This document shows, piece by piece, positions 9,156 to 18,860 of a stretch of DNA of 64,000 bases. The notes under the pieces are model-generated. The model was not told the origin of the DNA and ran no database searches. It saw only the letters and a list, made by a program, of their open reading frames with translations. Source of the stretch: Antarcticibacterium flavum (GTDB lineage Bacteria > Bacteroidota > Bacteroidia > Flavobacteriales > Flavobacteriaceae). Position 1 is the first letter of the stretch. The number at the start of each line of letters is the position of its first letter. The position numbers and the translations under genes were made by a program. The stretch spans positions 2,914,001 through 2,978,000 of the forward strand of contig NZ_CP040812.1 of NCBI RefSeq assembly GCF_006159205.1. The letters run 5' to 3'.

Positions 9156-12100
9156 GAAAAATAATAAGTTATTTCATTAAGTATGAGGTCGCCGTAAATG
9201 TGGTGGTCTTTGCTTTTATAATATTTGGGATCGTGGGGATCCTCAATATGAAATCTTCCTTTTTTCCTCTGGAAGAATCCCGAATTATAAATATCAATGT
9301 AGCCTATCCCGGTTCCTCACCAGAGGAAATAGAGGAGGGCATCATTTTGAAGATCGAGGATAACCTAAAAGGCCTTATAGGTATAGACAGGGTTACCAGT
9401 GTGGCCAGGGAAAGTGGTGGTTCCATAACTGTTGAGATCGAGCAGGGACAGAATATTGATGTGATACTCTCTGAAGTTAAGAATGCGGTGGACAGGGTGC
9501 CGAACTTCCCTACAGGAATGGAGCCCCTGGTTGTGGCCAAGGAAGAGAGGGTACGGCCTACCATAAGCTTCTCCGTTAGCGGGGAGAATATTCCGTTGCA
9601 AACCCTGAAGCAAATAGCCCAGCAAATCGAGAATGATATGAGGGCGATAGATGGGATCTCCCAAATAGAGATTTTTGGGTATCCCGAGCAGGAGATCGAG
9701 ATCGCCGTGAGGCAGGATGACCTGCTTGCCTATAATCTTAGTTTTGAAGAGGTGGCTGCTGCCGTGGGCAATGCCAATATACTTACAACAGGAGGGACTA
9801 TAAAAACTTATGCTGAAGATTATCTTATTAGGGCCAATAACAGGTCCTATTATGGTGATGCTTTGAATGACCTGGTGGTAAGGTCCAGCCCTACCGGTCA
9901 AACCATTAGATTAAGGGACGTGGCAGTGGTAAGGGATAGGTTCTCTGAAACTCCAAATGCCCTTTACTTTAACGGGAATATGGCAGTTACAATCAATATA
10001 AGCAATACCAACAATGAGGACCTGCTGTCAACGGCAGCCAAGGTAAATGCATATGTTGATGAATTTAATGAAAAGAATTCCAATATACAGCTTAATGTAG
10101 TAAGTGATTCTTCCATCACCCTTAACCAGCGTACCAGGTTGCTTCTTGAAAATGGCTTTGTAGGGATCTTACTGGTGTTATTGTTTCTTTCCTTTTTCCT
10201 GAATACCAGGCTGGCCTTTTGGGTGGCCTTTGGATTACCGGTGGCTTTCCTTGGAATGTTCATTTTTGCATCCCAGTTTGGAGTTACCATCAACGTACTT
10301 TCCCTTTTTGGAATGATCATAGTGATAGGGATCCTGGTAGATGACGGGATAGTTATTTCTGAAAATATCTATCAGCATTACGAAAAAGGTAAAAATCCTG
10401 TACAGGCTGCAATTGACGGGACAATGGAAGTGGTGCCGCCGGTTATTTCGGCAATTATTACAACCATCCTGGCGTTTGGAACCTTCCTGTTCCTGGACAG
10501 CAGGATTGGGGAGTATTTTGCAGAGGTGTCTACTGTGGTAATTCTCACTCTTATAGTTTCCCTTGTAGAGGCATTTATAATATTACCTGCCCATATTGCC
10601 CATTCCAAAGCGCTTGTAAGGAATACCAAAGAGAAGAAAAAGTCCAAGGTTGACAAGATCTTTAACTATTTGCGTGGGTTCAACCGTACGGGGGATAGGA
10701 TAATGCGTTATATGCGCGACACTACTTACAGCCCCGCGTTGCGATTTGTGCTAAGGCAGCCTATAATGAGTCTATCGATCATCCTCGTGTTCCTTATTTT
10801 AACAATAGGTGCCATTGGAGGCGGAGTGATAAGGCTTACTCTTTTTCCAAGTATTGCCAGTGACAGGGTTTCTATTGACCTTTTAATGGCAGAAGGTACC
10901 AATCCCGCAAAAACTGATTCTATCATTACTCTGGTAGAGGAAGCTGCATGGAGGGTTAATGAAGACTTTACAGCCCGACAAACCGGAAATAAGCAGGTGG
11001 TAGAAAATACCATTAAAAGAGTAGGCCCGGGGAATAATAAAGCTTCGCTGCAGGTTAACCTCCTGCCCGGGGAAGAACGGGATTTCGCCTCGCCAGATAT
11101 CACCAATGCTATTAGGGATGAGGTAGGCCCTGTATTTGGGGTGGAGAGCCTCACCTTTGGTAGTGGAGGTAATTTTGGAGGCAGCCCAGTCTCGGTTTCA
11201 TTGTTGGGAAATAATATTGCAGAGCTGGAAGCCGCCAAGGAGGAGCTCAAGCAGATTTTTGAAAATAATACCCTGCTTAAGGATGTCACAGATAATGATC
11301 CAAAAGGTATCAAGGAAATAGATATTAAGCTTAAGCAAAATGCATATGCCTTAGGCCTGGACCTTAACAATGTGATGAGGCAGGTAAGGAATGCATTCTT
11401 TGGTACGCAGGCCCAGCGCTTCCAAAGGGGGCAGGATGAGGTACGGGTTTGGGTGCGTTATGACCTGTCTGAACGTTCTTCTATCACAAAGCTGGATGAT
11501 TACAGGATCATTACCCCAACGGGTAACAGGGTCCCTTTCCGTGAAATTGCGGAATATGAAATAATACGGGGAACCGAGTCTATAAGCCACCTGGACGGAC
11601 TAAGGGAAATAAGGGTAAGTGCAGATATGGAGGATCCCAATGGCAGTGCTACAGATATACTTTTTGACATCCAAAGCAATGTGATGCCAGATCTTCTTAA
11701 TAAATATCCTTCACTTTCAGTCTCATATGAAGGGCAGAACAGGGAAGGAAACAAGCTGACCAATTCAGCCAAAAAGGTGTTGCCTATCGTACTTTTCCTA
11801 ATTTATGCTACCATAGCATTTACTTTTAGAAGTTATAGCCAGCCATTCCTGCTTATGCTTATGATTCCTTTTAGTATCATAGGGGTAGCATGGGGCCACT
11901 GGATCCATGGGTTTCCAATCAACTTCCTGTCTGCACTTGGGATAATTGCCCTCATCGGGATTATGGTAAATGATGGGCTGGTCCTTATTGGAAAATTCAA
12001 TAATTACCTCCTGGAGGGGATGAAATTTGAAAAAGCACTTTATGAAGCCGGCAGGTCCAGGTTTAGAGCGATCTTCCTTACCTCCCTTACCACCATAGCA

Positions 12101-12352
12101 GGACTTGCACCACTTATCTTTGAAAAGAGCAGGCAGGCCCAGTTCCTCAAGCCTATGGCAATATCTATTGCGTATGGGATAGGAATAGCTACTGTTCTTA
12201 CTTTGCTGTTGTTACCATTATTCCTCGCCCTTAGTAATTATACCAAGGTTGGAACTATTTGGCTGGCAACAGGTAAAAAAGTTAAGAATGAAGATGTGGA
12301 AAGAGCTTTGAAAGAACAAAAAGAAAAAGAATCGCATGCAGAGAATGTTTAG
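9152..12352 (+). CDS. RND efflux transporter permease (HAE1/AcrB-like)
   Basis: This 1066-residue inner-membrane pump starts at a TTG (9152) inside the stop of the adaptor gene. It has the RND layout: an N-terminal membrane helix, a large periplasmic loop, a block of helices (GILVDDGIVISENIYQ, with the paired acidic residues of TM4), a second periplasmic loop and a second block (GIMVNDGLVLIGKFN). The KNAVDRV and FPLEESRIININVAYPG segments are typical of the hydrophobe/amphiphile export branch, not the metal branch found later in this window. Its 3' end overlaps the tolC-like gene. Confidence 0.92.
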   Translation: MRKIISYFIKYEVAVNVVVFAFIIFGIVGILNMKSSFFPLEESRIININVAYPGSSPEEIEEGIILKIEDNLKGLIGIDRVTSVARESGGSITVEIEQGQNIDVILSEVKNAVDRVPNFPTGMEPLVVAKEERVRPTISFSVSGENIPLQTLKQIAQQIENDMRAIDGISQIEIFGYPEQEIEIAVRQDDLLAYNLSFEEVAAAVGNANILTTGGTIKTYAEDYLIRANNRSYYGDALNDLVVRSSPTGQTIRLRDVAVVRDRFSETPNALYFNGNMAVTINISNTNNEDLLSTAAKVNAYVDEFNEKNSNIQLNVVSDSSITLNQRTRLLLENGFVGILLVLLFLSFFLNTRLAFWVAFGLPVAFLGMFIFASQFGVTINVLSLFGMIIVIGILVDDGIVISENIYQHYEKGKNPVQAAIDGTMEVVPPVISAIITTILAFGTFLFLDSRIGEYFAEVSTVVILTLIVSLVEAFIILPAHIAHSKALVRNTKEKKKSKVDKIFNYLRGFNRTGDRIMRYMRDTTYSPALRFVLRQPIMSLSIILVFLILTIGAIGGGVIRLTLFPSIASDRVSIDLLMAEGTNPAKTDSIITLVEEAAWRVNEDFTARQTGNKQVVENTIKRVGPGNNKASLQVNLLPGEERDFASPDITNAIRDEVGPVFGVESLTFGSGGNFGGSPVSVSLLGNNIAELEAAKEELKQIFENNTLLKDVTDNDPKGIKEIDIKLKQNAYALGLDLNNVMRQVRNAFFGTQAQRFQRGQDEVRVWVRYDLSERSSITKLDDYRIITPTGNRVPFREIAEYEIIRGTESISHLDGLREIRVSADMEDPNGSATDILFDIQSNVMPDLLNKYPSLSVSYEGQNREGNKLTNSAKKVLPIVLFLIYATIAFTFRSYSQPFLLMLMIPFSIIGVAWGHWIHGFPINFLSALGIIALIGIMVNDGLVLIGKFNNYLLEGMKFEKALYEAGRSRFRAIFLTSLTTIAGLAPLIFEKSRQAQFLKPMAISIAYGIGIATVLTLLLLPLFLALSNYTKVGTIWLATGKKVKNEDVERALKEQKEKESHAENV

Positions 12353-13664
12353 ATCCCTAACCTTCCTTTTCCTTTTTGTTGCAGGTAACACCTATTCTCA
12401 AACACAGGTGCTAAGCAAAGAAGAGGCTATTATCAAGACCCTGGAAAATAATTATGGTATAAGGATGTCGCAGAATATGGTTGAGATAGCAGATAACAGC
12501 CAGAGCATTCTCAATTCTGGTTACCTGCCTTCCATAAGTGGTCTTGCCGGTGCCAATTATAATAATGAAGATATAAATGCTACCCTGCAGGGAGGGGAAG
12601 AGCGCGTTGTGGATGGTGCAAAGACCAATAGGTATAATGCCTCGGTCAATCTTAATTACACCCTTTTTGACGGCCTTGGGAGGTGGTATAATTTTAAGCA
12701 GCTCAAGGAGCAGTACAATCTTACCAAACTTGAAGCCAGAGAGACTATTGAAAACACTATCCTGCAACTGCTTACGGTATATTTTGAAGTAGCACGGCTT
12801 ACAGAGAATGTAGAGGTATTGGAGGAGACATTGGAAACATCTAAGGAAAGGATCACCCGGGCCAGGTATCAGTTTGAATTTGGGCAGGCCAACAGGTTAG
12901 GGATACTTAATGCAGAGGTTGATGTAAACAATGACAGTATCCTTTTATTGAACACCCGGCAGCAGTTGGCCAATGCCAAACGCGATTTAAATGTAATCCT
13001 GAATGAACAGGAGATCCCGTTGGAAAATTTTGTAGTAGATACAACTGTCACTTTTATCACCAAACTACAGCTGGAAAATTATTTACAGGAGGCAAGACAG
13101 AACAATGTTTCCCTTTTGCAGGCTGAAAGTGCTATAAATATTTCAGACTATGCTATAAAGGTAGCCAGGAGTGGGTATTTACCAACAGTAGGGCTTAATG
13201 GGTCCTATGGCTGGAATACTGCGAACCTGCCTGCCACGTCTTTTGTGCAGTCCAGTACCACTTTGGGCTATGGCGCAAGTCTAAGCCTTTCCTGGGATCT
13301 ATTTGACGGAGGTACGACCATAACGAATATCAGGAATGCGAAAATAAGACAGGAAAATGAGGAGCTGTTTAAACAGCAAATATTGCTGGAGGTGAACAGG
13401 GATATTGCCAATGCCCTGGGAGACTACGAGAATAAACGTATAATTTATGAGGTCCAGGAGAAGAATGTGCTTACCAATGAAAATAACTTTGAGCGCTCCC
13501 AGGAGCAGTTCAAGGTGGGCCAAATCACCTCTATTGAATTCAGGCAGGCACAAATAAATCTTATAAATGCCAGGACCAGTAAGAATTTGGCAAAGTATGA
13601 CGCCAAGCTGGCAGAATTGCAGGTGTTACAGCTTACAGGCCAGCTACTCAATGTAGAGTTTTAA
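12336..13664 (+). CDS. TolC family outer membrane efflux protein
   Basis: This is the outer membrane channel of the upstream RND pump, about 440 residues. It has a signal peptide (FRSLTFLFLFVAGNTYSQ) and the two repeated helical halves of the TolC fold, ending in QLTGQLLNVEF. Two starts are possible: ATG at 12336 or the internal ATG at 12345, which sits against the pump stop codon. The second gives a cleaner signal peptide. Both overlap the pump gene, completing a three-gene operon. A short cysteine-rich gene follows after 9 bp. Confidence 0.9.
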   Translation: MQRMFRSLTFLFLFVAGNTYSQTQVLSKEEAIIKTLENNYGIRMSQNMVEIADNSQSILNSGYLPSISGLAGANYNNEDINATLQGGEERVVDGAKTNRYNASVNLNYTLFDGLGRWYNFKQLKEQYNLTKLEARETIENTILQLLTVYFEVARLTENVEVLEETLETSKERITRARYQFEFGQANRLGILNAEVDVNNDSILLLNTRQQLANAKRDLNVILNEQEIPLENFVVDTTVTFITKLQLENYLQEARQNNVSLLQAESAINISDYAIKVARSGYLPTVGLNGSYGWNTANLPATSFVQSSTTLGYGASLSLSWDLFDGGTTITNIRNAKIRQENEELFKQQILLEVNRDIANALGDYENKRIIYEVQEKNVLTNENNFERSQEQFKVGQITSIEFRQAQINLINARTSKNLAKYDAKLAELQVLQLTGQLLNVEF

Positions 13665-13673
13665 TATAATTCA

Positions 13674-13856
13674 ATGCACGAATATTTCTTTCAATGTCCT
13701 TATTGCTGGGAGGAGATCTCTGTGCTGCTCGATCCCTCTGTGGGTAGCCAATCCTATGTGGAAGATTGTGAAGTATGTTGCAATCCCATCCAGATAAGTG
13801 TGAGTTTTGAAGATAATGATATTTCATCTTTCGCTGCCAATAGTATTGAGCAATAG
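13674..13856 (+). CDS. CPXCG-motif cysteine-rich small protein
   Basis: This 60-residue protein has two CxxC pairs (FQCPYCWEE and EDCEVCCNPIQI), a miniature zinc-ribbon layout found in a conserved family of short proteins named for the CPxCG motif. Its function is not established. It follows the efflux operon after 9 bp and may be read through from it. Confidence 0.8.
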   Translation: MHEYFFQCPYCWEEISVLLDPSVGSQSYVEDCEVCCNPIQISVSFEDNDISSFAANSIEQ

Positions 13857-13914
13857 TTTTATTTAACTTTCTATTTAACTGAAATGTAGTGGTTTTGGTT
13901 AAATTTAGAGAAAA

Positions 13915-14280
13915 ATGAAATTAGCTATGGTTTCTACTTTTGAATTTTCTGATGATGTCGTGGGAATCATGATAGATTCCAATGTCAATAAAAAGCTGCT
14001 TGATGAAATCCACAAGATCATTGAGGAGAAGTTCGATCGTGAAAAACCCATGAATTTGTTTGTCGAGATCAGGGAAGGAGTGGATATTCCTGTAAATATA
14101 ATCCTGAAAGATTTGCTGTTCAAGTTAAAAAATGCTGCACGATTTAAAAAGATTGCGGTTGTGACCTGCTCAGGAATTTTTCAAAAAGCAATGAAAGCCA
14201 AGGACTTATTAATGGAGGCAGAAGTGGAAGTCTTTACTCATAAAGACCGCATTGTGGCTATGAACTGGATAGCTGAATAA
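13915..14280 (+). CDS. STAS/SpoIIAA-like domain protein
   Basis: This 121-residue soluble protein resembles the SpoIIAA-like family (STAS/SEC14 fold). It has an N-terminal strand reading VGIMIDSNVNKKLLDEI, a central segment MNLFVEIREGVDIP and the C-terminal VEVFTHKDRIVAMNWIAE. Such proteins are small cytosolic domains of uncertain role, sometimes lipid- or partner-binding. It is monocistronic and lies just upstream of the tRNA promoter. Confidence 0.7.
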   Translation: MKLAMVSTFEFSDDVVGIMIDSNVNKKLLDEIHKIIEEKFDREKPMNLFVEIREGVDIPVNIILKDLLFKLKNAARFKKIAVVTCSGIFQKAMKAKDLLMEAEVEVFTHKDRIVAMNWIAE

Positions 14281-14295
14281 TTTTTTAAAATTTCT

Positions 14296-14326
14296 TTTGT
14301 CAAAGTAGAAAACCGTTGTATATTTG
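14296..14326 (+). promoter_or_regulatory. Housekeeping promoter of tRNA-fMet
   Basis: TTTG at 14296-14299 and TATATTTG at 14319-14326 are separated by 19 bp. This matches the Bacteroidota primary sigma consensus (TTTG, 19-21 bp, TAnnTTTG) exactly. Transcription would begin about 55-60 bp before the tRNA. Confidence 0.85.
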
Positions 14327-14390
14327 CCATCCGATAACGCAGTAACAATGCTTGTCGCAAGTTCTTAAAAAATTTATTTTTACAATATAT

Positions 14391-14464
<74 letters not shown>

Positions 14465-14474
14465 TAGTAATGAC

Positions 14475-14507
14475 AAGGCTTCACAGAAATGTGAGGCCTT
14501 TATTTTT
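14475..14507 (+). terminator. Terminator after tRNA-fMet
   Basis: The arms AAGGCTTCACA (14475-14485) and TGTGAGGCCTT (14490-14500) pair at 10 of 11 positions as Watson-Crick pairs, with a GAAA loop and a T-rich tail. It ends the tRNA transcript at the edge of the mobile element. Confidence 0.85.
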
Positions 14508-14513
14508 GGCCGC

Positions 14514-14535
14514 AGGTACAACATAGGTACAACAT
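14514..14535. repeat. 11-bp tandem direct repeat beside tRNA-fMet
   Basis: AGGTACAACAT is present twice head to tail (14514-14524 and 14525-14535), 50 bp past the tRNA. Short tandem repeats at this distance from a tRNA 3' end are typical arm-type binding sites for tyrosine recombinases, but no integrase is present in the window and I found no second copy near the other end. The role is inferred. Confidence 0.6.
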
Positions 14536-15116
14536 TCTGCTCTTTTCTCCTCCACATTCCATTTGATATCATTTAATATTAAAACAATTGAATTGGTATT
14601 GGATTGAAGAATAATTTAGTTCAGATTGATTAAAGGCTCTCTTCCGTAGTAATAGTTTATGGTCCATTCCCGACCCTGTCACAAATAGAAGAAGAAAGCA
14701 ATTTTGATCCCTTACAGAAGTATAACCTCCATGACTTTATCAGAAAACCAGAAGGTAATTCTAACTGACTCTACATTTTAAATAAATTATACAAAGTCGA
14801 AAATTTTTTCTGTAAATGTTTATCTGTTACATTCTTCAAGTGTTTAGATAAAACTATAAGTAAATCCCATAGTCTATTCTTATCTGCACTAAAGCATCGT
14901 AATTTATAAAACACCATCAGGCAAATCATTCTCGTGGCCATTTCAGTAGTATCTTTAAATTGATTTTTATAAGTGAATTTTTCACACTTCTGACAGGCAA
15001 GAACGTTAGAACACTGCTTACAGGAATGATTTACATTTCATATGCATTACCAAAGAAGCCTTCTATTTAGAGTTCCTCTATAGGTCAAAAATTTTTTAAC
15101 TACTAACTTAGATATT
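14536..15116. other. Intergenic stretch with decayed coding traces
   Basis: This is about 580 bp without an intact gene. A plus-strand frame around 14636-14769 is open but lacks a start codon. A minus-strand frame is described separately. The stretch is AT-rich and lies between the candidate attachment region and the first ICE regulator; it looks like remnants of lost ICE-end genes. Confidence 0.5.
14771..15034 (-). pseudogene. Cysteine-rich gene remnant, start lost
   Basis: The minus-strand frame is open for 87 codons between two stops. Its N-terminal part has a CKQC...CQKC pattern followed by a helical stretch (RMICLMVFYKLRCFSADKN). There is no start codon ahead of the cysteines; the first ATG (14941) would leave a 56-residue protein without them. 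This suggests the 3' part of a gene that lost its beginning. I do not recognise the family. Confidence 0.35.
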
Positions 15117-16823
15117 ATGAGCACTTCGAAAAAAATCTTCAAAGCCAATTTGTTTTTATTGGGAGTTTTCCTCTATCCTTCGTGTGTAGAAATGTCTGGC
15201 CAGAATAAAATTGAATTTAATTTTCAGGATCTTCAGTCTCTTTCGTATAAAGAAATTAGATCGAAGGAGACAAAATTATTTGAAGATGAAGAATTAGGTA
15301 AGTTAGATAAACTGGTTAATTTCCATATTGCAAAAGCGAAAGCAGAAGAGGACACGTTGGAGATTGCTCACGCTATTTATTATAAATACGCAATTTCAGA
15401 TGATGAAAAAGCCTTAGATTATGCTGATTCTATTATTAATCTAACTCAAGCCAGTACTCATCATAATTATCCAACGGTGGGTTATTCCCTAAAAGGCCAT
15501 TATTACTATCATTCTGGAAGACTTGAATTAGCCCTGGACAATTATTTAATAGCTCTCCAACTGGCAGAAAAAAAGAAAAATATTGAACAACAAAGGGAGA
15601 TATCTCTAGCTATTGCTGCAATTAGAAATTTAACAGGGCAACATTATGCAGCCCTGGAACTGTACAACAAAGCTTTAAACCTGCTCAAAAAGAATAAGAA
15701 GTATAAAAGAGAGCACTATTCTGATTATATAGTCTTATTGTACAACCTTTCACTTACTCAATTACGTTTAAAGGAAAATGATTCGGCTCGAATTTATGCG
15801 GCACAAGGCATAGAAATCACTCGTAATGATGATCGCAACTTTAAAGACTTTGTTCTGTTGGATGCGCAAATTAATTATTATGAAGATAATCTACAGACCG
15901 CAAATGACACTTTAGAAAAGTATGTTTCCAGTTTAGAAGGCACCAGTAAAGCAATTAAACTTTATTATCTCGGCAAGATCCAGGATCAACTTGGGAATAC
16001 AGAAAAGGCGATTGAATACTTTGAAAAAATTGATTCAATTGTAAACTACACTCAGGATGGATTTCCAGAAATTAAAGATGTTTATCATCATCTCATTTTA
16101 CATACTATTCAGCAGAATAATAAGGAGAAGCAAATAGATTATATTGATAAACTGGTCTACTATGACAGTGTCCTTTCTAGTGGACAGGAGCGGATCCTTA
16201 ACAAATCAACATTAGCTTTAGATATTCCTCTTTTAAAACAGCAAAAATTAAAACTCCAAAACCAGTTGAAGGCCAAGAGGAGGTACAAGTTATTGGCAGG
16301 ATTTTTAGGAGGAATAACAATACTTTCCGGCCTTCATTTCTATACCAGGAATAGGAAAATGAAGAGGAGATTACGCATTCTTATGGAGGAAGAGCCAAAA
16401 AAAAAACCCGTTTCTAAAAAGACCTTAGATTTTTCACTTGCAATACCTGAAGATATTAAGAATGATCTAATACTCAAGTTGGATAATTTTGAGAATAGCA
16501 ATCGATACCTTGACAAGGTCCTTGATTTGCCTACTCTTGCAAATGAATTACATACAAATACCTCTTATCTCTCTTTAGTAATTAACTACTATAAAAAGAA
16601 AAGTTTTCCAAACTATCTAAAGGAACTAAGGATTTCCTATGCCATTCAGGAGTTGAAAATTAATCTGGAACTTACAAAGTATAGTAATCAAGGATTGGCG
16701 GAACTCTTCGGCTTCAAAACAGGAGAATCTTTTTCGAAGGCCTTCTTAAAAGAGACCGGCGTATATCCCTCAAGATTTATAGCCGAATTAAAAGCAAGAA
16801 AAGCAGGGGGTTTAGAAATCTAA
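15117..16823 (+). CDS. TPR-containing membrane-bound AraC family regulator
   Basis: This 568-residue protein has an N-terminal hydrophobic segment with a cysteine (FLYPSC, possible lipobox), a run of TPR-like helical repeats (about residues 80-370), one membrane helix (about 391-410) and a C-terminal AraC-type DNA-binding domain (about 466-558, with LPTLANELHTNTSYLSLVIN and FGFKTGESFSKAF). This layout, TPR sensor outside and HTH inside, is common in Flavobacteriaceae. Its position before rteC suggests control of the element's excision or transfer, in the place where CTnDOT has the RteA/RteB two-component system. The ligand is unknown. Confidence 0.85.
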   Translation: MSTSKKIFKANLFLLGVFLYPSCVEMSGQNKIEFNFQDLQSLSYKEIRSKETKLFEDEELGKLDKLVNFHIAKAKAEEDTLEIAHAIYYKYAISDDEKALDYADSIINLTQASTHHNYPTVGYSLKGHYYYHSGRLELALDNYLIALQLAEKKKNIEQQREISLAIAAIRNLTGQHYAALELYNKALNLLKKNKKYKREHYSDYIVLLYNLSLTQLRLKENDSARIYAAQGIEITRNDDRNFKDFVLLDAQINYYEDNLQTANDTLEKYVSSLEGTSKAIKLYYLGKIQDQLGNTEKAIEYFEKIDSIVNYTQDGFPEIKDVYHHLILHTIQQNNKEKQIDYIDKLVYYDSVLSSGQERILNKSTLALDIPLLKQQKLKLQNQLKAKRRYKLLAGFLGGITILSGLHFYTRNRKMKRRLRILMEEEPKKKPVSKKTLDFSLAIPEDIKNDLILKLDNFENSNRYLDKVLDLPTLANELHTNTSYLSLVINYYKKKSFPNYLKELRISYAIQELKINLELTKYSNQGLAELFGFKTGESFSKAFLKETGVYPSRFIAELKARKAGGLEI

Positions 16824-16927
16824 ATTACCTGATTCTTTATAAACGGACTAATTCATTTATAAAGCCCGGTAAACTCTATTTTCTTAAGTAATTCTTTTGG
16901 AGGAAATTGAAATAAAATTAAACTTCA

Positions 16928-17755
16928 ATGGACTTTAATTTGGTTAATCAAGAATTAGAGAAAGAAATCTATACTTTAGAAAGATCTTCTCAAACCAGAA
17001 TAACTATTTATAGTCAGATAATTATACTCTGTAGAAAATTATTAGAAACTTTTCGACACCAAATTGCACAAAAGAAATTTAATACCTCTGTAGATGAAAT
17101 AGCTTTTTTTAAGTTACACAAACAAATTCCTCTTGTAAATCTCATCTTCTACCTACACCTTAAAGAATTTGAAGCAAGTTTACCAATTGGAGGAGATCCT
17201 AGAAAAATTTATGTGGAAAGAAAAATTGAAGAAGCCAGTAATTTCTTCAATTGTAATAAGGAGTTTGTTCAGTACATTGATTTAGATCAGGATCACCTGG
17301 ACAAATATTATTTCACCCGTGAGTTTAATTTAGGAGATAACTTTACGGTGTATGGCTGTTATTATGAAGATCCTAATTTCTCCACTTCAAAAGATATTCT
17401 GCTAGGTGAGCTAAAAGCTTACCGTATGCTTTTGCCTCTTCTTAACGATTATTTAAATGATTCTACTACTGTTTCCGGTAATGTGAGTGGAAAAAGAAAA
17501 GAGCTTCACTGGACTGCTTCCAAAGTATCTCTTGTTGAGCTAATATATGCTCTACAACATGCGGGGTCCATCAACAACGGAACAGTTGATTTAATTACTA
17601 TAGCCACATCATTTGAAGATTTTTTCCAGATCAAGTTCGATAACATTTATAAGACTTATTCAGAAATAAAAATGCGGAAAGGCAAAAAATCCAAATTTCT
17701 CGATGAATTAACCTGGAGGTTTGAACGAAAAGTAGAAGAGGATGAAAAACAATAA
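16928..17755 (+). CDS. rteC: RteC family conjugative element regulator
   Basis: This 275-residue protein matches RteC along its length. The C-terminal block is strongest: WTASKVSLVELIYALQHAGSINNG followed by FEDFFQIKF, NIYKTYSEIKMRKGKKSKFLDEL. In CTnDOT, RteC is the DNA-binding activator of excision genes. Here it follows a TPR-AraC regulator by 104 bp on the same strand, so the two may form a regulatory cascade. It marks the region as a CTnDOT-related element. Confidence 0.88.
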   Translation: MDFNLVNQELEKEIYTLERSSQTRITIYSQIIILCRKLLETFRHQIAQKKFNTSVDEIAFFKLHKQIPLVNLIFYLHLKEFEASLPIGGDPRKIYVERKIEEASNFFNCNKEFVQYIDLDQDHLDKYYFTREFNLGDNFTVYGCYYEDPNFSTSKDILLGELKAYRMLLPLLNDYLNDSTTVSGNVSGKRKELHWTASKVSLVELIYALQHAGSINNGTVDLITIATSFEDFFQIKFDNIYKTYSEIKMRKGKKSKFLDELTWRFERKVEEDEKQ

Positions 17756-18814
17756 CGTTTTAATAATCATACTTTAAAATTTTCAATACCAAAGAAAGTC
17801 TTTGTAAATAAAATTCCAATTAAAGTTAGCAAAGGGCGGGTCAGATTACTCAGAAATTGGTTTTGTGAAAACCCTGCTGCTCCATATCCAGATTGTGCTA
17901 ACATACCCGAGGCACATTTCCCTGCCGTCCCTGCAGGAAAAAGAGCCTCTTGAAAGGGTTCTTAGACACAGGTGAAAAACCGGCATTACTGCTTTATAAA
18001 GTTCCTGGTGCAATTCTGAATCTCTACCTACCAGCTTAATTATCCAAAACCACTTTTTCACCTGAGTCCGCCAGGTGAATTTATTAGTTTTTAATTTCAC
18101 TCCTGCTCCATTCAAACTCTTCCCATACCTTATTATTTCTTACCCGGACATAAAAACTCTTACTTTTTTCCTTTGTGAAACAGAAATTTTCAATTCCACT
18201 TTTTTTATAATCTCCTAAGTGACTAAATTGTCAAATCTATCTCTAGTCCCCTCTACTTAAAGTGTACTAATATTTTAATAACCCGGTCAGCACATTGCCG
18301 CTCCATTTCGCAAAAAGCTCCATTTCGGGCAAAGAGCTTCCCTATAAAGGTCTTGGACCCCATCCCCAATTTCTCCTTTCCATTCCACGCCCTTCCCTCT
18401 GCCAGGGAAGCCCGCTCAATTTCAATATGAAATCGTGAACGGAGTCCGCCAAATCGGAATTCCATTAATCATTTGGTGCCGCTTCCTATGTATTGGTACT
18501 TCACAAAAGCCTTTAGATATACTCCCGCACCCTCACTGCAAAAACCTTTTTTGAAAGCAAAATACCAACATTTGGAAGTTGAACAGACTGCATAAGCCAG
18601 TCGTGCCTCCTTTTTATAAGTCCTTATCAATTCCAAATATTGAAAATGTATCAGCAACAAAAAAGGTAACAGCGAGGGCGCTATAGGAAGTAAATCTAAA
18701 ATAAATCTTATGAAATCGTTCAAAAACATCAAAAAGGAAGCGGCACCAAAAAACAAAAAAGGAAAACGCTCCAGATAAAATAAGTAAATCACTTTAAAAA
18801 AATAGAAACGAAAA
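17756..18814. other. 1.06-kb region without a convincing gene
   Basis: No frame here is convincing. Three minus-strand frames (17846-18115, 18253-18465, 18469-18792) are open, but their composition is unusual and they show no domain. Two of them share a GAGV-x-LK stretch, so an imperfect repeat is present. CACCTG and CAGGTG flank 7 bp near 18060-18078, and a perfect 16-bp inverted repeat bounds 18472-18750. The region may carry structured RNA or cis-acting DNA of the element. Confidence 0.5.
18472..18750. repeat. Perfect 16-bp inverted repeat bounding a 247-bp interior
   Basis: TTTGGTGCCGCTTCCT at 18472-18487 is the exact reverse complement of AGGAAGCGGCACCAAA at 18735-18750. The repeat could form a long stem or mark the ends of a small inserted segment. 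No transposase lies between the arms. Confidence 0.7.
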
Positions 18815-18835
18815 CTGTCTGAATGGTTCGGACAG
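18815..18835. promoter_or_regulatory. Stem-loop in the ssb leader
   Basis: CTGTCTGAA (18815-18823) and TTCGGACAG (18827-18835) pair with one wobble around TGG, 25 bp upstream of the ssb start and without a T-run. It may be an operator or an mRNA structure controlling the ssb/radC module. Confidence 0.45.
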
Positions 18836-18860
18836 CATTTTAACCTTTAAATTTTTTATT

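Noticed and set aside
12577..12792. Internal plus-strand frame inside the tolC-like gene
   Set aside because: Shadow of the outer membrane channel gene in another frame, as are the other short frames opposite or inside core genes.
17846..18792. Three minus-strand frames of 70-107 codons as genes
   Set aside because: They have odd composition, many aromatic and Cys/Trp residues, no domain, and overlap inverted repeats; treated as non-coding.
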